Shown here in pieces: positions 11,260-19,424 of a stretch of DNA of 64,000 nucleotides. Source of the DNA: Heterodera schachtii (lineage: Eukaryota > Nematoda > Chromadorea > Rhabditida > Heteroderidae). Where the stretch lies: positions 789,121-853,120 of the forward strand of contig SIJG01000020.1 of the NCBI GenBank assembly GCA_023374025.1, written 5' to 3'. The notes beneath the pieces are model-generated. The model worked only from the letters and a program-made list of their open reading frames with translations. It was not told the origin of the DNA and did no database searches. The translations under genes were made by a program, and so were the position numbers. Positions within the stretch are counted from its first letter, which is position 1. Every line of letters begins with the position of its first letter.

Positions 11260-12006
11260 TTATTGAGTTCTGAGTGGGCGAAGAGGGTGCGGAGTTTTCA
11301 AAGTAATAATGGAGAGGTCAACGACGACATATTTAAACATATTTTCACTTTGGTTCATGGCATAGGCCTTACGGCGAAGCTCATAAAGCAAATTGAGTTC
11401 AGGCCGGGTGAGATCCCGCCTGACCGAGACATTTTTTGGAAATTGAATGAATTTTGTGAGGGTTTTGCGAAAATTTTTAAGGAAAATGTCTCGGTTTTTT
11501 TTGTCCACAAATGGGACCTTGACAATTCGGTTTTTGCCCGAAGGCATTTGTAATTTTGGATGTCGATGGATCTCTTCGAAAATCACCTCATCCAACAGTC
11601 CACATTCGGCAGCGACCTTACGCACAAGTTCAACGGCATCGATTTGTTCTGGTACTTTCTCCAACACTGCTCTCTTCGATTTGGCGATAATCTCCTCCGA
11701 GTCCAACACGGCATTGTTGACCATTTGGGTGACCATTCCGATGTGCGGCGGCGGTTGACCCCAGAGAACACTGGGTGTGGAGTTGGAGAAGGACATTGAG
11801 TCCCCGGCGGATCTATCCTTTGTGTTGTCATTGACCAATTTCTGCACAAGTAGCTCCAGGCGATCCAGCCGCTCAACAATTGTGGCGTTGATCGACGGGT
11901 TGAGGGAGGAAACAAGCTTTTCAAGACGATCAAGCCGAATACCGATATCATCATTGTCTTCCAAAACAGGGGACATTCGACCTCTTTTTTGGGAGGATTT
12001 TGGCAT
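11260..12006 (-). CDS. LINE ORF1 protein
   Basis: About 248 codons from the ATG at 12006 to TAA at 11262-11260. A Lys/Arg-rich start (MPKSSQKRGRM) is followed by a heptad-like segment (residues about 20-55, IRLDRLEKLV and ERLDRLELLV) that should form a coiled coil. A C-terminal RNA-binding-like region follows with VRRDLTRPELNLLYELRRKA, a conserved block of LINE ORF1 proteins. The frame is open further upstream to an ATG at 12084, but those 26 codons come from U6 snRNA and the 5' UTR, so I chose 12006. ORF1 binds the LINE RNA in the RNP particle. Confidence 0.8.
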   Translation of the reverse strand: MPKSSQKRGRMSPVLEDNDDIGIRLDRLEKLVSSLNPSINATIVERLDRLELLVQKLVNDNTKDRSAGDSMSFSNSTPSVLWGQPPPHIGMVTQMVNNAVLDSEEIIAKSKRAVLEKVPEQIDAVELVRKVAAECGLLDEVIFEEIHRHPKLQMPSGKNRIVKVPFVDKKNRDIFLKNFRKTLTKFIQFPKNVSVRRDLTRPELNLLYELRRKAYAMNQSENMFKYVVVDLSIITLKTPHPLRPLRTQ

Positions 12007-12046
12007 TTGAATTATTTGATGAATCTTAATTTGGACAATTTCTGTC

Positions 12047-12109
12047 AAAAAAAATTTGGAACGCTTCACGAATTTGCGTGTCATCCTTGCGCAGGGGCCA
12101 TGCTAATCT
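12047..12109 (-). pseudogene. U6 snRNA 3' fragment fused to the LINE 5' end
   Basis: Read on the minus strand, 12109 to 12047 reproduces the 3' part of U6 snRNA from AGATTAGCATGGCCCCTGCG through the GATGACACGC and GAAGCGTTCC segments to the terminal T-run (8 T at 12054-12047). The 5' half of U6, including the ACAGAGA box, is absent. Sequence upstream of 12110 is unrelated. The LINE 5' UTR begins immediately after the T-run, in the same orientation. This is the arrangement made when LINE reverse transcriptase switches template from LINE RNA to U6 RNA. It cannot work as a spliceosomal U6. Confidence 0.9.
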
Positions 12110-12120
12110 GTTTATTTTCC

Positions 12121-12252
12121 TTAAGTGTTCTGTTGTAATCCGCTCAATTGGTCACTTCCTCCGCCATTCTTCAGCTTGTGCTCCTCGTTGGCCTCCTTCT
12201 TCACGCTTAATTCTGCCCTCACAAATGTTTTTATTTGGTCAGCCTTTTGCAT
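12121..12252 (-). CDS. Possible small exon or 43-residue reading frame
   Basis: On the minus strand ATG at 12252 opens a 43-codon frame ending in TAA at 12123-12121, directly upstream of the U6 fragment. It is more GC-rich than its flanks and very polar (KKEANEEHKLKNGGGSDQL), which looks like coding sequence. It may be the last exon of a gene into which the U6-LINE chimera inserted. No partner exon was found. Confidence 0.3.
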   Translation of the reverse strand: MQKADQIKTFVRAELSVKKEANEEHKLKNGGGSDQLSGLQQNT

Positions 12253-12256
12253 TAAA

Positions 12257-12800
12257 AAAAAGATAAAATATTTAATTTACCAGAAACTACAATTGATCAG
12301 TTCAATTTTCCTTCTCTGAATGATTAACAAGTTTTGCTCAATTCTCGGCTGCTGAACTCGCCCAACGCACTCTGACCAAACTTTTCCATAATTTTCTTGA
12401 ATATTTCCAAATATTAAAAGCTTGAAAATTTAATTAGGCATAAAATCGGAAAATACTTAATTTTACAAAATATGACAATTTTCGAAAGTTCATGAAAGTA
12501 TTTGTTTTTTAAAAATAGATTGAGCACAATTGGTTAATTAATCGTGACCGGAAAATGCGTCAGTAGAAAATGCGTCAGTGACACAAATATTTTTAAATAA
12601 AATACTGTAGCATTAAGTATGTATTATAAAAATAAAATTTTATAAGAATTCAATATCGGTTTAAATGCAAGGAAAGTAACTGAAAGCCACTAATCCTTCA
12701 ATTTGGATCATTTATGCCGTTTTTGAATCAAAAATGCTAAATACGAAAATTCGGACTTTCGATTTTTTGTTCGAATTCGGGTCCAGGGTTCGGAATTGGC
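12257..12800. other. AT-rich intergenic sequence
   Basis: No gene seen. It has a 14-bp direct repeat GAAAATGCGTCAGT at about 12551-12583. Its right end (about 12770-12840) carries the TTCGGGTC/GGTTCGGAATTGG words of the dispersed palindromic repeat family described at 15848-16300. Confidence 0.4.
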
Positions 12801-12821
12801 CGAAATGGATGTTCTTCGTGA

Positions 12822-13121
12822 TCAGCGACCTCCGAAAATCCTTGCGAATTGGACAACGGACGAGCAAAAAACAACCATATGGATGAGCGAAAAAAGCAAT
12901 TTGGCCATTGCTTGTCCATCCGACGCATTGGCACAGTCATCGGACGGAAATTCGGGGAAAACTTTGTCAGAGGAAAAGACAAAACGAAGGGATGGACAAT
13001 CGGACAAAATGGACGAATTGCCGAAACGGCGGAATTCATCTGACAAGCAGCAGCCAAATCGCAATCGACGAATGCCGTCTTTGAGTACAGGCAAAATATT
13101 GCGCACAACGAATAGTGTCAT
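12822..13121 (-). pseudogene. Fragment of the nematode F-box-like gene family
   Basis: The minus-strand frame aligns by eye with exon 3 of the F-box-like gene in this window (17692-18141). Matching blocks are LFVVRNILPVLKDGIRRL against VFVSMIWPVFEPNIHHLG, FRRFGNSSILSD against LCRFISPTILSD, and VFPEFPSDD...DGQAMAKLL against LFPDVIAADD...AGQTLSKWL. The similarity stops after AKLLFS, where dispersed-repeat sequence begins. There is no F-box-like first exon and no last exon nearby, so I call it a truncated paralogue. Confidence 0.6.
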
Positions 13122-13555
13122 CTTATTTTTGTTTTTCTCATTTTAATTTTTACTTTATTAAAGTCAGTTCGAATCCAATGTTTCTTTGGCATCGGTTCTT
13201 TCGGAATTGACAGAGATTCTCCACGGGCACTAATAATTTCAATTTCCGTTGCGCAATTCTTCCTAATTTTGCGTCGAATTTGCAAATATTCCAAAGATCT
13301 CTATTTTTAATTACCTAATCTATTTTAAATTTTATTTTGATTGCATTTAGAGAAAAAACGATAAAATATGTAACAGAATTGAAAAACGTATTTACTAGTA
13401 CAATTAGAGAACAGATAGACAAAATTCACATGGCAAATTCAAACTGTACATGGTGAGCATTATATAATACATAAGTGATCGAATGTCTTCCGAATAATTC
13501 CGTCGCATCCTTCCGATTGTTTTTGCAATTCGATTCCCTCTCAATGACATGGCAT
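13122..13555. other. Spacer between F-box-like fragment and ankyrin gene
   Basis: AT-rich, without a supported gene. Its right part is downstream of the ankyrin gene stop at 13556 and should include that gene's 3' UTR. Confidence 0.4.
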
Positions 13556-15301
13556 TTACTGCTGCTGCTGCGGTTGCTCGTCCTGCTGCCTGAAAAATCA
13601 AAAAATATTTTTTGATCGGAAATTCTTTTTTTTTTCTTACGCATTGCCATCCTCCCGCTGCTCATTGTTAGCTGTGGTGCGAAAAAGGTCAATCATTTCG
13701 GCACGTCTGCTTTCTCGGGCCAAATCCCTCGCTCTTTTGCCTTAAATGGGGGGAGAGCAGTTAATCAGTTGGAGCATAACAATTGAAGGCTCTTTTGCTT
13801 CACTCACCGTCAATTCCCACTTGGTCTGCGTTCGCGCCGATTGCCAGCAAATGACGCGCCACTTCAGTCTTTTTCTGCTTCACTGCCCACATCAACGCGT
13901 TGTACCCGTCCATGTCAGCCTGATCAATGTGGGCGCCATGTTCGATGAGAAAAATGGCTGAAAATTGGGCAAAAAATTGAGTCGGCTTTTGTACCAATTA
14001 CTTCTTACTAATATCCAAGCGTCCGAAGATGCACGCGCCCATCAAAGGTGTGATGCCGTCGACCGCTTGCTGGTTGACGTCAGCTGCCCACTCCTCCACC
14101 AGTAAACGGCACACCTCCAAATATCCATTAGCGGCGGCGTCCAAAAGAGCAAATCGCATCCCTCAAATTGAAAAAGACACATTAATTAGGACAATAATTA
14201 TTTAGAAACGGGCAAAAACACACCGCTAAAATCGATCTGTTCAACGTTTGCACCGTGAGAAAGTAAGAGCGCACAAAGTTCGATCTGAACAAATAAAAAT
14301 GCCAAGTTTTTCCAAGTTTTGCTTTTTTCACCCTTCCGGCACGGCAAACGACCATTAACGGCATCATTCCTTCGCTGTCCCCGAGATTGACGTTGGCGCC
14401 ATTCTCCACGAGAAGGGTGACTGAAAATGGTGAAAGTGCTGATGAGAAATTATTCCGGACGATGATTCACCGATTTCTGTACTGCCTTTGCCACATGCGA
14501 GCAGCAGCGGCGTCAAGGAGGCGTCACTTCCCAAGTCAACGTCGGCACCATGAGCGACCAGCACACGGCACATCTCCAAATGGCGCATACTGACAGCAAG
14601 CCACAGGGGCGTAACGGCTTAAAACGGGGCGAAAAAGGGGATGAATTAGGCAACAGCACAATCAATCCGCAAAACGAAGTGCTCACCAATGTTCACACGG
14701 TTCACTTGGCGAACGGCGGCCTGATGCACGTCCGCGCCTTTCTCCAACTGAAAAATGTGCAAAATTTATTATTGTTGAGTTGTTGGCCCGAAAATTGTGC
14801 CGACCAAAAGTGCAGCAATTTCTGTGTTTCCTTTCATAATTGCGACCATCAGCGCAAAATATTGTTCGTTGTGTCGCGGGTCGTTCATCTGCAGCAAGGT
14901 GTTCAGCTCATCGACGCTCAGCGAGTCGATCAGCGCACGCAATCGGTCGATGTTTCCGCCGTGGATGTACTCGAAGAATTGGCCTGTGCGCTGCGCAAAG
15001 TCATCGACGGCACCGGAAGGAGCGGGAGGAGCAACATCATCAGCCTAATTAAAGGAGGGGAAAGCGAATTAGAAAGGCAATGCACAAATAAAATGAACAA
15101 AAAAAAATGCACCATGGGGGGCAATGAAAGTGTTGGCAGTACAATTGGACGACAAATGTGCAGCGCAATAATAGAAGGAAAGGAAGACAATGGAAAGGAG
15201 AAATGACAGCAAAAGGAAAAACGCACGCCCTTTTATACCATACATTTCCCACAAAGCCGGCCAATTTCGTCATCAGCAATTTCACCTTTGCGGAAAAGCA
15301 T
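13556..15301 (-). CDS. Ankyrin-repeat protein, ten exons
   Basis: Exons on the minus strand, all phase-consistent: 15301-15239, 15044-14805, 14747-14687, 14617-14471, 14420-14332, 14284-14224, 14161-14009, 13957-13808, 13740-13641 and 13589-13556 (TAA). The product is about 365 residues. A short start (MLFRKGEIADDE, then CGKC) and a Pro/Ala linker lead to QFFEYIHGGNIDRLRALID, then about seven ankyrin repeats (ALLLEKGADV, VTPLWLAV, LVAHGADVDLG, TPLLLACGKG, LVENGANVNLGD, LLLSHGANVE, GITPLMGACIFG, LIEHGAHIDQAD, GYNALMWAV). The tail is RARDLARESRRAEMIDLF, ending in Gln residues. Ankyrin repeats mediate protein binding; the partner is unknown. The donor of intron 2 is GTCGGC. Upstream of the ATG lies repeat DNA, so an earlier exon cannot be ruled out. 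Confidence 0.8.
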
Positions 15302-15345
15302 TAAGACCGGCTTTTGAACCGGTTTAAAATTCGAAAAATTGAGGA
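15302..15345. repeat. Copy of a palindromic ACCGGTTTAAA repeat
   Basis: CTTTTGAACCGGTTTAAAAT at about 15310-15329 matches the sequence at 43908-43937 in the foldback element. It is a short dispersed repeat next to the ankyrin gene start. Confidence 0.45.
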
Positions 15346-15440
15346 AAAATATGTAGGAGTTCCGGCAATCTTTCGGATTGCGGTCCCGAAAATATAATTT
15401 TTTTTTTTAATTCGTATGGCACTTTTTCTCGGAGTAGGAC

Positions 15441-15803
15441 AAAACGTCGTCAGCCGAAACGTCGTCGGACGAATTTTTGGACCATAACTTTTTTCTTTCT
15501 CAACCAAATTAAACATTTTTGGTATTATTCGAAAGCATTTGAAAAACTCTATCAACCTGTAAAATTTTCAAAAATTGTATTCATGCACAAAAAATCAGGG
15601 CAAAAAAAGTTCAAAATACTAGGTTTTTGAGTCCCTTATGGCCATAACTTTTTTGAAACTTAACGAAAATTTTTGAAATTTTGCAAATTAATAATAAACA
15701 CACAGAGCTATCCAACAACACCAACAATACTTAATTTGATTGACAAGGAACAAAGTTATGGTTCAAAAAGTCTTTTGACGACGTTTCGGCCATCACAGTA
15801 TTC
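15441..15803. mobile_element. MITE-like inverted-repeat element, about 0.36 kb
   Basis: The left arm (about 15451-15494) contains GCCGAAACGTCGTC followed by GGACCATAACTTTTTT. The right arm (about 15752-15793) is its imperfect reverse complement, ending GACGACGTTTCGGC. The core holds GGTATTATTCGAAAGC, CTCTATCAACCTGT and AAATTTTCAAAAA, which recur in the large intron of all four PPIE-like genes and at about 43998. It has no coding capacity. I could not settle a target duplication. Confidence 0.6.
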
Positions 15804-15847
15804 GGAAATTTTACCGAAAAACTATAATATTCGGTAAATCAATTGTT

Positions 15848-16300
15848 GGCAATCGTAAAGAATGGGGGTCCCTAATTTAACTTTTTTTATTTTGGGTTCA
15901 AAAACAGTTTCCGGGGGTTTTCGAGGGTGCTGATTACGAATCTGAACTCGAATTTGCCCAATTCCGAATTCCGGATCGGAATTCGAACAAAAAAATTGAG
16001 ATTTTTTTTTCAAAATACGCGTTAAAATTGATCTAAATTTGACGTACAATTAATAGTTGAAGCATTATTTTGCATCAAAATAATAGTTGTTAAACGAATT
16101 CAAAGCTTTTACCCAGAAAAATGTACTTTTGGAAAAAAATTTACAACTTTTTTGTCCGAGTTCGGGTCCGGGGTTCGGAATTGGGCAATTCCGAGTTCAG
16201 ATTCGTGATCAGCGCCTTCGAAAACCCCCACAATACTCATTTTGAGCTAAAATAAAAAATAATAATTTTAAATTTGGGACTCCCATTCTTTACGATTGCC
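15848..16300. mobile_element. MITE, 453 bp, with perfect 8-bp TSD
   Basis: The 8-mer CAATTGTT sits at 15840-15847 and 16301-16308. Between them lies a palindromic element starting GGCAATCGTAAAGAATGGG and ending with CCCATTCTTTACGATTGCC. Subterminal sequence in both arms carries CGAGTTCGGGTCCGG/GGTTCGGAATTGG words and GATCAGCGCC/GGTGCTGATTACG. The same words occur at 12770-12840, 16960-17160 and in the arms of the foldback at 43602-44644, defining a dispersed family. Confidence 0.75.
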
Positions 16301-16899
16301 CAATTGTTAAAACACAGATTTTTGTGCCAAAACAGACGGAGCTGTCAAAATGATTTTTTTTGTTATTTATCTAAATTATTTCATAGTTTTCTTATTTGTG
16401 TTTTTGCTCTCTCATTTTCCCTTTGTCTCCATTTCAGTTTGTCCTTTTTGACAGATCAATCAATTGGAAAAAGGGCAAATTGCACGCTAAAATTGCAGAA
16501 GAAATGAACAGACGGTAAGGAATTTTAAAAATTAAAATTTTCATAACCAATTTTTTTTGATGTTTCAGTTGGGTGTGCAACGATGTTTGGATGGACATTT
16601 TCCCACATTTTGACCGTCCTCAACTTGGCCTCAAAATGGCGCTGATTTCGCCCCGTTTTGATGCGCTAGTGGAAAAACATTTTGATAGCAAAATTGAATT
16701 GACCCTTTGGAGACAAATCGAAATTCGCAAGGACACTGATGCGGAAGCGCCGAAGCTTTTTGTCGAGGGCAAATCTGTTGAGGGATTTCCATTGCCGGAC
16801 AGTCCGTTGCCCAACAAAATTCGCTTCAGACGACTCGTGATTTTGTAAACAATTCAAATTCAAGCATTGATTGTTGTTGAAAAAGAAGGGAACGTGCAG

Positions 16900-17645
16900 A
16901 ATTGTGGTCCCTTATTAATGTATTTTTCATTTTGGATTCAAAAACAATGTCTACCGGGTTTTTCAAGGTTTTGATCAGTGTTTCGAATCTGATATCAGAT
17001 TTGCCCGTTTTTGACCCACGGACCAGCAGAACACGAACAAAAAATTCGGATTTTTATTGCCTAAATTATAATCTTCAATATTCATGCATATTCTGAGGAA
17101 AAAAACCACATTTTATCTCAAATTCGGGTCGGGAGTTCAGACATGGGCAAATTCGTGCTGGGTCATTTCGTAAAATCCGCCATTTTAGCGAATTTTTAGA
17201 CAAAACATGGCATAACTTTACATAAAAGCAATCAAATTTTACATTCTTTGGATAGCCAAACTTTTTCTCTATAAGCCTGCAAAATTTTAAAAAATTTGGG
17301 CAACTTTAGAAAAAGTTGTATGAAAATAAGTACTGTTTCTGACATAACTTATTTTAAATTAGATAATTTTGTTTGAAATTTTGCAGGCTTATAGAGAAAA
17401 AGCTTGGCTATCTAAAGGTACCAAGAATGTAAAATTTGGTTGCCTTCAAGCAAAGTTATGCCGTGTTTTGTCGAAAAATTCGCTAAAATGGCGGATTTTA
17501 CGACACGTTCAAGGTGGCGGATTTTACGAAACGACCTAGCACCGGGCAAAAAATCCATGGACAGATTCGTTTATCAGAACGCTCTAAAACTCCGGTGGAC
17601 AATTTTTTTGAATCCAATTTAAAAAAAAAAGTTAAATAAGGGATC
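16900..17645. mobile_element. Nested palindromic elements inside intron 2
   Basis: The outer arms pair GTGGTCCCTTATT (about 16913) with AAATAAGGGATCACGA (about 17634-17649) and contain the TTCGGGTC/GTTCAGACATGGGC words of the 15848 family. An inner palindrome (about 17155-17550) pairs TTTCGTAAAATCCGCC with GGCGGATTTTACGAAACGAC, and TTTTTCTCTATAAGCCTGCA with TGCAGGCTTATAGAGAAAAA. The intron is thus largely made of one element inserted in another. No coding sequence. Confidence 0.6.
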
Positions 17646-18192
17646 ACGATTTTCTTCACCATTGCCAACACAAAAAGGTATTATTTTTCAGGTACATTGA
17701 CCACTCCGTCATATCCTTCTTCGTTCCAATCAGCACATTTTTGACAAAGGCACCAATTTGCGTCCGTGGATTCCTTTTTCTCATGCCATTGCGGATGTTC
17801 AGTGCATTTGGGATGTCTTCGTCTCTATGATTTGGCCCGTTTTTGAGCCAAACATTCACCATTTGGGCATTCCTAATGGCGATCAGTTGAACTATTTGTG
17901 CCGTTTCATTTCGCCGACAATTCTCTCCGATCTCTATCGGCTGAATTCAATCACTTCCGGTCGTCTGTTCCCCGATGTGATCGCTGCTGATGATGATGGG
18001 TCAACTACAACTCCTTCTGCCGGCCAAACGCTGTCCAAATGGTTGCACACGCCGAAAGTCAATGGGCAACCAAATCGAATGTATTGCGAAGATTACGACG
18101 AACAAGCAAAAAACTTGGATTGGATCAACAATTTCAAGAAGGTGTGGTCACATACTCATTCAATGTTGGGCAATAAAATACTCCCGATGGGG

Positions 18193-18375
18193 TACTTCCT
18201 TTGTTCCCCCCCCCCCCCCCCCCCCTTGAAAATTTTAAAAAATTCATATTTTGGGGTTTTCAAAATCCCTGATCACAAATTGACATCTGGTCATATATTT
18301 AACAAATATCTATGCTTTTTTGAAATTTTAAAGTTTTTCGGTGGGGGGGGGGGGGGGTAGCAAAATAAGGAAGTA
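18193..18375. mobile_element. Inverted-repeat element with C-tract and G-tract arms in intron 3
   Basis: TACTTCCTT (18193) and AAGGAAGTA (18367-18375) are inverted repeats. Inside them are about 20 C (from 18206) and about 15 G (to about 18357), then TTGAAAATTTTAAAA against TTTGAAATTTTAAAG. The transcript of this intron would fold into a long stem with a G-C homopolymer section. Target duplication not clear. Confidence 0.55.
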
Positions 18376-18851
18376 TCACCGATGTTACCACAATGAAGAA
18401 CATTTATGGTTTTGCTTTTTCAATTTGATATTTTTAAGAAACAGGATTTACAAATTTCTGAAAACTTGGCTAATTCTTATTAAAGTTATTAAAATTCTAA
18501 ATTAATTTCAATGGTTGTATATTACCAATATTTGGATTTGTTGCAATTTCATTTTTCATTATTCCCATTATTTAGACATTTATCCATGCCACCACTTCGG
18601 TCAGTTACAAAATTCATTTTGGAATTTGCACGCAGCCAATTCCAATTGTGCCATTTGAATTGGTCAACGAGCGGACCAATGAGAAGCTGACACTGACGAA
18701 CACAGGCATTTGCGGCTCCATTAGTTGTTGGCTGTTAAAGCGATGTCCAATTTCGGCAGCGGTTCAGCAGCAGAACAATGACGAAAATTTGGCCACCAAT
18801 TTGAACATTGTCATCTTTTGCTTGCGTTATGACAAGAATTGCATTGGGTGA

Positions 18852-19424
18852 GCAACAGCTACAAAAATTAATAAATGGGGGGGGGGTCAATTACGTAAAT
18901 AATACGGGGGTTCGGGGCATTTTCGTAAGATTTTGGTGAAAATGTAAATGACCCAAGAAAAGTTGACACTTCAGAAAGACCAACTTTAGAAAAAAAAAAA
19001 TTTCGTAATAAAATAAAAATAAAAGATGTATAAAATGGGAAATTTATGTTAAACAAAATCAGGGTTCGCATTCGTCATTGAATGGCAAGGACGTCCTGGA
19101 AATTGGGCCCTCTCCCTTGAAAATTTGAAAGTATCCTTGAAAAATGAGCATTGAAAGAAAAAATTCAAAAATTTAAATTTTTGACCTTTTATACCAAATT
19201 TTTATTAACTTATTGCATTATTGGTGCAAAATCTCGTATTAAATTGCACAAAAATTTACAAATTTTTTCCCGGCGGCGGGGATCTCTCTTTCGCCATTAT
19301 CTCAAATTCGCAAAATCTGCATTTTTTGGTGAAAATTCTTTAATAAATTACACACTACCCGTCCTTGGAAATGGAGTCTGTCCAATCCGAATCCCGAACA
19401 AACCATAAAGAGAAAGATTTCATT
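18852..19424. other. Flank between F-box-like gene and satellite
   Basis: A G homopolymer at about 18878-18887, then AT-rich sequence. No gene is supported. The satellite begins abruptly at 19425. Confidence 0.4.

Larger units (their letters stand above)
8480..12046 (-). mobile_element. LINE (CR1/Jockey-like non-LTR retrotransposon), nearly full length
   Basis: On the minus strand the order is a short 5' UTR (12046-12007), ORF1 (12006-11260), then ORF2 with an endonuclease (11259-10438) and reverse transcriptase (10432-8480). All hallmark motifs are present. There are two interruptions: one TAA between ORF1 and ORF2, which are in the same frame, and a +1/-1 shift near 10440-10460 that separates endonuclease from reverse transcriptase. 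U6 snRNA sequence is joined to its 5' end. The 3' boundary is not resolved. Assignment to the CR1/Jockey group rests on the endonuclease and RT motif style, not on a phylogeny. Confidence 0.85.
16504..18851 (+). pseudogene. F-box-like cyst-nematode family protein, four exons, apparent frameshift
   Basis: Exons: 16504-16514, 16569-16844, 17692-18141 and 18576-18851 (TGA). The start MNRRWVCNDVWMDIFPHFD, then RPQLGLKMALISPRF, is the F-box-like N-terminus of a family I know as greatly expanded in Globodera/Heterodera; its function is not established, though F-box proteins recruit substrates to SCF ubiquitin ligases. The middle (SPTILSD, LFPD, AGQTLSKWLHTP) and end (LTLTNTG, CWLLKRCPI) also fit. 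In exon 3 the frame entering from exon 2 (YIDHSVIS) and the frame of the rest (NQHIFDKGTNLRPW) differ by one nucleotide between about 17710 and 17725, so this copy is a pseudogene or contains a sequence error. The acceptor TCTCCATTTCAG at 16427-16438 could receive a spliced leader. Introns 2 and 3 are filled with repeats. Confidence 0.7.

Noticed and set aside
12010..12084. ORF1 start at the ATG at 12084
   Set aside because: That ATG lies inside U6 sequence; the LINE's own start is at 12006.
12047..12109. Functional U6 snRNA gene
   Set aside because: The 5' half, including the ACAGAGA box, is missing and sequence upstream of 12110 is unrelated.
12796..13146. 116-codon plus-strand protein
   Set aside because: Low-complexity translation antisense to the F-box-like family fragment, beginning inside a dispersed repeat.
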